Source: Gammaproteobacteria bacterium (GTDB taxonomy: Bacteria > Pseudomonadota > Gammaproteobacteria > Steroidobacterales > Steroidobacteraceae). From it: DNA of 7,463 bases. The notes beneath the pieces are model-generated. The model saw only the letters and a list, made by a program, of their open reading frames with translations, searched no databases and was not told the origin of the DNA. Made by a program: the position numbers and the translations under genes. Shown here in pieces: positions 1 through 4,681 of the stretch. The stretch spans positions 1 through 7,463 of the forward strand of contig JANXYA010000314.1 of the NCBI GenBank assembly GCA_025350345.1. The letters run 5' to 3'. Numbering within the stretch: the stretch's first letter is position 1; every line of letters begins with the position of its first letter.

Positions 1-528
1 GGTGCGGATCGCGGCCAGGTCCGAGCCGGCCTGTGGCTCGGTGAGGTTCATGGTCCCGGCCCAGTGGCCGGTGATCATCTTGGGCAGGTAGGCTGCCTGC
101 AGCTCCCTGGTACCGGCGAGCAGTAGGGCTTCGATCGCGCCGCGCGAGAGCAGCGGACAGAGCATGAAGGCGACGTTCGCGCCGCACCAGATTTCCTCCA
201 CCGCCGTGCTGAGCACCTGCGGTGCGCCCTGCCCGCCGCGCTCGACATCGATTCCGAGCAGCGGCCAGCCGCCCTCCACATACTGGTGGTAGGCCTCGCG
301 AAATCCCGGCGGTGTGCTCACTCCCTCACTCGTCCAGGTGGCGCCCTGGCGATCGCCGGGCAGGTTCAGGGGCGCCAGCACGGCGGAGGCAAAGCGGTCG
401 GCTTCTGTCAACACGGCGGCCGCGAGCTCGGGCGAATAGTCGGAATAGGCTGGCAGCCGCGCCAGTTCCCCGGTGCGCAGGAGCGAATCGAGCACGAAAC
501 GCAGGTCAGCGACAGGCGCCCGGTACAC
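1..528 (-). CDS. Acyl-CoA dehydrogenase, N-terminal part (3' end outside window)
   Basis: FAD-dependent enzyme of fatty-acid beta-oxidation (COG1960) that introduces the alpha-beta double bond in acyl-CoA. Only the first 176 codons are here. The start MYRAPVADLRFVLDSLL is typical of the roughly 600-residue proteobacterial subgroup whose proteins begin with Y-x-A-P and a D-x-R-F-V-L stretch. Residues about 35-155 match the helical N-terminal domain, including the GGWPLLGI segment and a GGQGAP glycine turn (98-103). Residues 162-170, LTEPQAGSD, are the family's flavin/substrate signature at the start of the middle beta domain. The catalytic glutamate would lie in the missing C-terminal part. 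The start is GTG (528-526), chosen because GGAGGT sits 6 nt upstream and the family N-terminus begins exactly there; no ATG lies nearby in frame. It is transcribed divergently from the pseudo-EAL gene. The family is certain; chain-length specificity cannot be judged. Confidence 0.93.
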   Translation of the reverse strand, partial: MYRAPVADLRFVLDSLLRTGELARLPAYSDYSPELAAAVLTEADRFASAVLAPLNLPGDRQGATWTSEGVSTPPGFREAYHQYVEGGWPLLGIDVERGGQGAPQVLSTAVEEIWCGANVAFMLCPLLSRGAIEALLLAGTRELQAAYLPKMITGHWAGTMNLTEPQAGSDLAAIRT

Positions 529-534
529 GATGAG

Positions 535-540
535 ACCTCC
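535..540 (-). promoter_or_regulatory. Ribosome binding site GGAGGT that decides the GTG start
   Basis: On the minus strand the perfect Shine-Dalgarno core GGAGGT is followed by a 6-nt spacer (CTCATC) and then GTG. It fixes the start of the acyl-CoA dehydrogenase at a non-ATG codon that an ATG-only gene caller would miss. Confidence 0.8.
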
Positions 541-557
541 AGCGAAGCCGTGAAACA

Positions 558-566
558 ATTATGACA
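558..566 (-). promoter_or_regulatory. Possible extended -10 promoter element of the acyl-CoA dehydrogenase gene
   Basis: Read on the minus strand the bases are TGTCATAAT, a good match to the extended -10 form TGnTATAAT. It lies about 30 nt upstream of the GTG start, leaving a short leader that holds the ribosome binding site. No convincing -35 hexamer is seen 16-18 nt upstream, which is acceptable for an extended -10 promoter. The region is one of the few AT-rich stretches in the window. An AATAAT at 577-582 on the plus strand could serve the divergent gene but has no clear -35 partner either. Inference from sequence only. Confidence 0.35.
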
Positions 567-603
567 AGTCTACCGAAATAATCGCGGTCGCGGCGGAACG
601 GGA

Positions 604-1794
604 GTGCCGTCACGGCGACAGATGCACTCATACCCCATGATCGGCACCATGTCCAAACTGTCGGTGAAAACAGTCTCCGGCACGGCGCCTCCGACGCTCG
701 ATGAATTGGGCCAGGCGCTGCTGCAGGCGCTGGCACCCTGGCGGCCACTCGAGATTTCCCTGCACGACTCGACCGGCGAGGTCCGGTGGCTGAGCGCCGG
801 CTCGATCGGCCCCGATGAGCACAGCCTGGCGCTCGCGGCACTCGACGTGTTCGCCCTCGAACTGCAGCGCAACTGCATTCATCGCAAGCTCGAGGACGGC
901 CGCCGCGCGCTGTTCCTCGCGGCCCGCGACCCGCTCGGTGGCTGCAGCGGCCTGGGCTTCGCGCTGATCGAAGCCAACCCGGTCGATGAATCGCGGGTGA
1001 TCACCGCACCGCTCCGCGCGCTGCTGCAACGCTTCAGCATGCTGCTGGCGCCGAAAGTCGAGAGGCGCGCCTTTCCGCCACCGGCGGCGGCCGAGGCCGT
1101 CAGCACCGCCGAGCTGCCCGACGGCACGCCGATCCGCGCCCGCGCCTACACCCGCCTGCAGTCCGGCAGCGTCACCCGCCGCTACGAGGTCGCGCTCGCC
1201 GGCGTGGACGCGCCGCACGACGCCGCCGTGTTCGAGCGCGTCATCGACTGGCTGATCCAGCATCGGCAGCGACACGCGAGCAAACCCTCGAGCTTCGCCA
1301 TCGCCGTCTCAGCCGCGGCGGCACACGACCCGCACTTTGCCCAGCGCATCGAATCCTGCCTGGCCCGGAGCGAACTTGACGCGGGCGTGGTGATGCTGCT
1401 CCTGCCCGCCGCCGCCTGGGCCGCCGAGCCTGAGCGGCTGCTGCCACTGCTCGATACCTGCGAGCGGGTGCGCTGCCACGTGATACTGGATGATTTCACG
1501 ATCAGCGAAGCGGCCCTGCAGCTGCTGCGCCACAAGTCGATCCGCATGCTCAAGCTCAAGTCCGAGCTCACGAGCGCTGCGATGCTGGATCGCTACCCCC
1601 GGGCCTTGCTGTCCGCCTGCACGCAGATCGCGCGCGTGCTGGGCATACACTGCATCGCCAAGCGCGTGGCCTCCGCCGCCGCCAGCCGCTGGCTGGCCGC
1701 CGCCGGCATTGACTACATCGACCCGCTCAATCCCGCCGAAACAGCCGCCGCAACAGGGAAGGAGCGCTCGGCGCCGCTGTGGGAGCTTTCGTAA
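604..1794 (+). CDS. Degenerate EAL-domain protein, probably without c-di-GMP phosphodiesterase activity
   Basis: 396 residues from a GTG at 604; ATG codons at 622, 637 and 649 are alternative starts, and none has a strong ribosome binding site (GGAACGGGA just before 604 is the best). There is no signal peptide or membrane segment, so it is cytoplasmic. Residues about 30-150 form an unassigned N-terminal domain, possibly GAF-like. Residues about 180-380 follow the EAL phosphodiesterase fold: RYEVAL (193-198) at the EAL motif, VILDDF (293-298) at the LDDFG motif with both Asp kept, MLKLK (315-319) at the L-K-I-D strand, and CIAKRVAS (350-357) at the I-A-E-G-V-E motif. In active enzymes these positions bind metal and activate water. 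Here the Asn strand reads FAIAVSAAA, the glutamate strand reads VVMLLLP, the late Glu is Lys353 and the Asp after the catalytic Lys is lost. A c-di-GMP or protein-binding role is more likely than hydrolysis. The 3' end overlaps the convergent small gene by 68 bp. Confidence 0.8.
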   Translation: MPSRRQMHSYPMIGTMSKLSVKTVSGTAPPTLDELGQALLQALAPWRPLEISLHDSTGEVRWLSAGSIGPDEHSLALAALDVFALELQRNCIHRKLEDGRRALFLAARDPLGGCSGLGFALIEANPVDESRVITAPLRALLQRFSMLLAPKVERRAFPPPAAAEAVSTAELPDGTPIRARAYTRLQSGSVTRRYEVALAGVDAPHDAAVFERVIDWLIQHRQRHASKPSSFAIAVSAAAAHDPHFAQRIESCLARSELDAGVVMLLLPAAAWAAEPERLLPLLDTCERVRCHVILDDFTISEAALQLLRHKSIRMLKLKSELTSAAMLDRYPRALLSACTQIARVLGIHCIAKRVASAAASRWLAAAGIDYIDPLNPAETAAATGKERSAPLWELS

Positions 1795-2191
1795 TCGCGG
1801 GAGATTTTGCTGCCAGCGGCGGCTTCGCCACGGGCGCGGACTTCGCCGGTTGCGCGGGTTTCGCAGGCGGGGCTGGCCTGGCGGCCACCTTCGGCACCTT
1901 GCCTGGGCTGCGCGCCGCGCCCGCGCCGCCGTAGGGATCGTAGCCCACGGTGCGTACCGGGCCGGCCGGATCGCCCGGCTCATGCGCCTCGGCTTTTTCC
2001 TTCAGCACCTCCGGATCATCCTCGAGCTTCAGCCCCGGCACCTCGAGGCGCCTCAGCAGCTGCGAGGTCGACTCGATCGCATGACGGCCCGATTCAACGG
2101 CCCACTTCCACACCGCATTGCCGCGCGCGTCGTGCTGCACGCCACCGGGGGTGTCCGGCTTCTTCGCCGCCTTGTCGTCGTTGTCGCCCAT
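1727..2191 (-). CDS. Small conserved protein of unknown function with Pro/Ala/Lys-rich tail
   Basis: 154 residues, no signal peptide or membrane segment. Residues 1-88 look like a conserved hydrophilic domain: KPDTPGGVQHDARGNAVWKW (11-30), then a short helix (STSQLLRRLEVPGLKLEDDP, 41-60) and a VGYDPY motif (82-87). I recall similar small proteobacterial hypothetical proteins with this order of motifs but no experimental function. Residues about 97-144 are a low-complexity linker of Pro, Ala and Lys. The protein ends with a short basic helix, SLLRRLFRRD, which could bind a partner, membrane or nucleic acid (inference). The ATG lies 4 nt after the stop of the DUF4139 gene, with no good ribosome binding site of its own, so translational coupling is likely. 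The last 68 bp overlap the convergent pseudo-EAL gene. Reality as a gene is well supported by the operon spacing and recognisable N-terminal domain. Confidence 0.8.
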   Translation of the reverse strand: MGDNDDKAAKKPDTPGGVQHDARGNAVWKWAVESGRHAIESTSQLLRRLEVPGLKLEDDPEVLKEKAEAHEPGDPAGPVRTVGYDPYGGAGAARSPGKVPKVAARPAPPAKPAQPAKSAPVAKPPLAAKSPAITKAPTAAPSAPSLLRRLFRRD

Positions 2192-2195
2192 GCGC

Positions 2196-3704
2196 TTACC
2201 AGCTGTAGTGAACCCGGTAACGGATCACGGTTTCCCCATCTTTCGGCACCGCGACGGTGAAGTGAATGAGTTGCGCGCTGTCCTTGCTGAACTCGTGCGA
2301 ATGCGTCAGCACTTGCCACTTGCTCCAGCGGTACATCGCCTCACGCACCTGCACCTCCACGTCCTGCGACTTGTGGTTGCGCAGCTTGATCTCGATTTCT
2401 TCCTCGACCCAATGGGCCTTGGTGTCGACGGCGTAGTCCACCTGGCGCCGCTCGCCCACCACGTCGAAGGCGCTGCCGAGCCTGAGGCGCACGGTTTCGT
2501 CCTTCGGGGTGTGGCCGATCACGTCTTCGCCAATGAATTCCAGGCTCCCATCGGCGCTGTCCAGCTTCGAGACGCGCACGCGGCCGGCGGGCAGCGGCAC
2601 GCCGAGGCCCGAAGCCGCGTCGTTGCGAAACTCGACGTAGGTGTCGACCTTCTTATTGGCGGCGAAGCCTGGGTCGCGCTCCGTATAGGGCTGCCCATAG
2701 CCGCGCGCACCCAGCGCGTCGTAAATCAGCAGCCGCCGGGCCGGGATCTGCCGAGCCTGGTCGAACAGCTCCAGCTGCTTGGTGGAGTTGTCCGGCAGCG
2801 TCGTGGCGCGGCCGAGCGTGTAGAGATGGAACTCATCGAAAGCCTTCTCAGCAAAGCCCGCCGCTGCCGGCGAGTTAACCGCCATGGTGCTCAGCGCGTA
2901 TTCACGGCGGGGCGACGGCGGCTGCACGCGATTGACGTCGCCGGCCACCAGTTTCAGGCGGGCATCCTTGTAGGTCGCGCCCGACTGGTTGATCACGCTC
3001 ACCCAGGCCGACAGGTCCAGCAGGCCCGCATTGGCCGTGTGGCCCTCGTGGAACACCACGTTGTAGTCCGCCCACCAGGTGATGCCGCCGGTCTGGTAGG
3101 TGACCCGCGCGCGTTGCGTGCCGGCGAGCGGCGATTGCAGCTCCCACACCAGGGTGGGACGGGTAATCAGGCCGCCGGGTAACTCCGGGAAATTCACGGC
3201 CGAATAGTTGTTCAGCGCATGCACCGTGCCATCGGCGCTGCGCAGCACCAGTCCGTCGGCCGCGGAAAGCAGCGTGCCCGACACCGTCGCCGTTTCATTG
3301 CCGACGCTGTGTTCGACGGTGATGGGTCGGTCCAGGTAACGCAACAGGAGCTTCGGGGTGCTCACCAGGTCAAACTGGAAATTCTGCTCCAGCACCCGCA
3401 CCCCCGCGTTGGCCGGCACCGTGAAGGTGACGGTCGTCGGATCGATGAGACCGGCCACATCAGTGAATCGCAGGGTGGAGCGCCCGGAGGAAAGCTGCAC
3501 GTCCCGATCCTGGCGCACCATCGCATAGCCGGGCACTGAAGTGGCCGAAGGCACCGGACCGCCCGGCACGGGGCGGTAGAATTCCGCAGCGATTGCTCCC
3601 GGCTGCTGCGAGCTGTAGATGGTCAGCGCCGACTCGTCGGGCTGCGCGGCACAGCATGCCGGCAATCCCAGGGCGATGATCCGCAATGCTTTCCAGTGAC
3701 TCAT
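2196..3704 (-). CDS. Exported DUF4139 domain-containing protein
   Basis: 502 residues from the ATG at 3704. A GTG at 3740 would add 12 residues but would put a polar stretch before the signal peptide, has no ribosome binding site and would fall in the operator-like sequence, so the ATG is preferred. Residues 1-20 (MSHWKALRIIALGLPACCAA) look like a Sec signal peptide; L-P-A-C at 14-17 is a poor lipobox, so lipidation is possible but unsure. Residues about 26-185 form a beta-rich N-terminal domain. Residues about 190-502 match DUF4139: YQTGGITWWADYNVVF (203-218), LDLSAWVSVINQSGATYKDA (229-248), LKLVAGDVNRV (250-260), PLPAGRVRVSK (370-380) and the closing strand VIRYRVHYSW. The fold is all beta, with no catalytic motif that I can see, and function is not established. 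It probably acts in the periplasm or outer envelope. It is the first gene of a two-gene operon and is divergent from the anti-sigma-like membrane protein. Confidence 0.9.
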   Translation of the reverse strand: MSHWKALRIIALGLPACCAAQPDESALTIYSSQQPGAIAAEFYRPVPGGPVPSATSVPGYAMVRQDRDVQLSSGRSTLRFTDVAGLIDPTTVTFTVPANAGVRVLEQNFQFDLVSTPKLLLRYLDRPITVEHSVGNETATVSGTLLSAADGLVLRSADGTVHALNNYSAVNFPELPGGLITRPTLVWELQSPLAGTQRARVTYQTGGITWWADYNVVFHEGHTANAGLLDLSAWVSVINQSGATYKDARLKLVAGDVNRVQPPSPRREYALSTMAVNSPAAAGFAEKAFDEFHLYTLGRATTLPDNSTKQLELFDQARQIPARRLLIYDALGARGYGQPYTERDPGFAANKKVDTYVEFRNDAASGLGVPLPAGRVRVSKLDSADGSLEFIGEDVIGHTPKDETVRLRLGSAFDVVGERRQVDYAVDTKAHWVEEEIEIKLRNHKSQDVEVQVREAMYRWSKWQVLTHSHEFSKDSAQLIHFTVAVPKDGETVIRYRVHYSW

Positions 3705-3732
3705 GAGTGCGCTCGCAGGTTGACCTGTAAAG

Positions 3733-3748
3733 TGCGACACAGTTCACA
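3733..3748. promoter_or_regulatory. CRP/Clp-like box in divergent promoter region
   Basis: The plus strand reads TGCGA-CACAGT-TCACA, one mismatch from the TGTGA-N6-TCACA consensus bound by CRP and by the c-di-GMP-responsive Clp of Xanthomonads. Its centre lies about 36 bp upstream of the DUF4139 start codon and about 85 bp upstream of the membrane-protein start. A single near-match is weak evidence, but it lies in the roughly 120-bp non-coding gap between divergent genes. No crp-type gene is in the window. Confidence 0.3.
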
Positions 3749-3767
3749 GCCGCTCTTTGGAACTGTG
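3738..3767. repeat. 8-bp inverted repeat CACAGTTC / GAACTGTG, possible operator
   Basis: CACAGTTC at 3738-3745 is repeated as its exact complement GAACTGTG at 3760-3767, with a 14-nt spacer. The arms start 22 bp apart, about two helical turns, a spacing suited to a dimeric regulator. No T-run follows, so it is not a normal terminator. It lies between two divergent genes and overlaps the CRP-like box. Function is inferred from position only. Confidence 0.35.
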
Positions 3768-3825
3768 AGCCAGCGCCCGTGCACTGGCGGGCACTGAGAG
3801 GCACGATAGTCCCTGGCCAGGCTGA

Positions 3826-4650
3826 ATGGCATATCCTAGTCCTATGCGCACTGCGCCGTTAATTACGCCTCCGCCCTCCTCGGGTTCGGTCGCTGCGCCG
3901 GCCGTGCCATCCCTGCCTCCGGCGCCCATGGCCCTGCCGGTGCCCACGATGCCCATGGATCGTGAATTCATACTGCGCAACCAGATCGCGGAGCGCTATA
4001 TCTCCGGCCGCCTGCCGCTGCGCGGGGCACAGGAGTTCGAACGCTACTGCACTGAACACCCCGAATTGATCGACGAGATCGGCCTTCCTGCTCGCGTGCA
4101 CGCGGGACTGCGCCTGCTCGAAGCCGGCGGCGTCGCGCTGCCCTGGGATGAGAAGCCGCAGCTCTGGTGGCAAAAGCTCCCGGTCCTGATCGCCACGGGA
4201 TCCGTGGCCGTCATCGCCTTCATCGCGACGGCGGTGATGGCCGGCAAGCTCTCCACGCGCGATGCGACGATCCAGCAGCTGCAGAGTCGCGTGACCGAAC
4301 AGCCGGTTGATCCGGCCACCAGCACGCGCACCGTGAAGCTCATGCCCAGCCGCACGGCGCCCTCGCAGCGCGCGGCGGTCACCCTGGGGGGCGGCCCCGC
4401 GCAGATGGCCGACCTGAAAATCGACATGTCCTGGTCCAAGTTCACCGCCTTTCGCGTCAGCATCGATCGGCAGGACCAGGGCCGGGTAGAGGTGCTCAAC
4501 TACATGCTGCGCGACTCGAATGGCGACTTGCGCCTCGCCTTCAACGATTCCGCGCTGGGTCCAGGCATCTACCAGTTCGCCATCGAAGGCCTGACGCTGC
4601 ACGGGGAGCCCGAGGCGCAGGCCTGGGTCACCCTGGCCGTCGCACACTGA
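3826..4650 (+). CDS. Single-pass membrane protein with anti-sigma-factor-like layout
   Basis: 274 residues. The start at 3826 has AGG 4 nt upstream; ATG at 3844 lacks a ribosome binding site, and ATG at 3955 (MDREFILRNQ) would remove the Pro-rich N-terminus. Residues 11-43 are Pro/Ala-rich. Residues 48-100, with IAERYISGRLPLRGAQEFER and a following acidic helix, resemble the helical cytoplasmic domain of anti-sigma factors, but the zinc-binding H-x3-C-x2-C motif is absent. Residues about 118-140 form one transmembrane helix, which fits an N-in, C-out topology (inference). A short coiled-coil-like stretch (142-157, STRDATIQQLQSRVTE) leads into a beta-rich C-terminal domain (195-274: ADLKIDMSWSKFTAFRVSI, then LGPGIYQFAIEGL), probably periplasmic and similar in style to the beta-sandwich of RskA-like proteins. 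No sigma-factor gene adjoins it. It is divergent from the DUF4139 operon and convergent with the permease gene. I do not recognise a named family; the anti-sigma link is a guess from architecture. Confidence 0.8.
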   Translation: MAYPSPMRTAPLITPPPSSGSVAAPAVPSLPPAPMALPVPTMPMDREFILRNQIAERYISGRLPLRGAQEFERYCTEHPELIDEIGLPARVHAGLRLLEAGGVALPWDEKPQLWWQKLPVLIATGSVAVIAFIATAVMAGKLSTRDATIQQLQSRVTEQPVDPATSTRTVKLMPSRTAPSQRAAVTLGGGPAQMADLKIDMSWSKFTAFRVSIDRQDQGRVEVLNYMLRDSNGDLRLAFNDSALGPGIYQFAIEGLTLHGEPEAQAWVTLAVAH

Positions 4651-4681
4651 GCGCGCCTGGGCAGCTGCGGACCGGCTGCGC

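Noticed and set aside
628..1275. Minus-strand open frame of 215 codons
   Set aside because: Antisense shadow of the pseudo-EAL gene, with Arg/Ala/Gln-rich low-complexity sequence.
2118..3182. Plus-strand open frame of 354 codons
   Set aside because: Antisense to the DUF4139 gene, whose domain match is clear; translation shows no recognisable family.
3859..4647. Minus-strand open frame of 262 codons
   Set aside because: Antisense shadow of the membrane-protein gene; His/Arg/Gly-rich translation and no start signal.
4651..4681. Possible bidirectional terminator between convergent genes (GCAGC / GCTGC)
   Set aside because: Only a 5-bp stem with a 9-nt loop and no T-run on either strand; not distinguishable from chance in GC-rich DNA.
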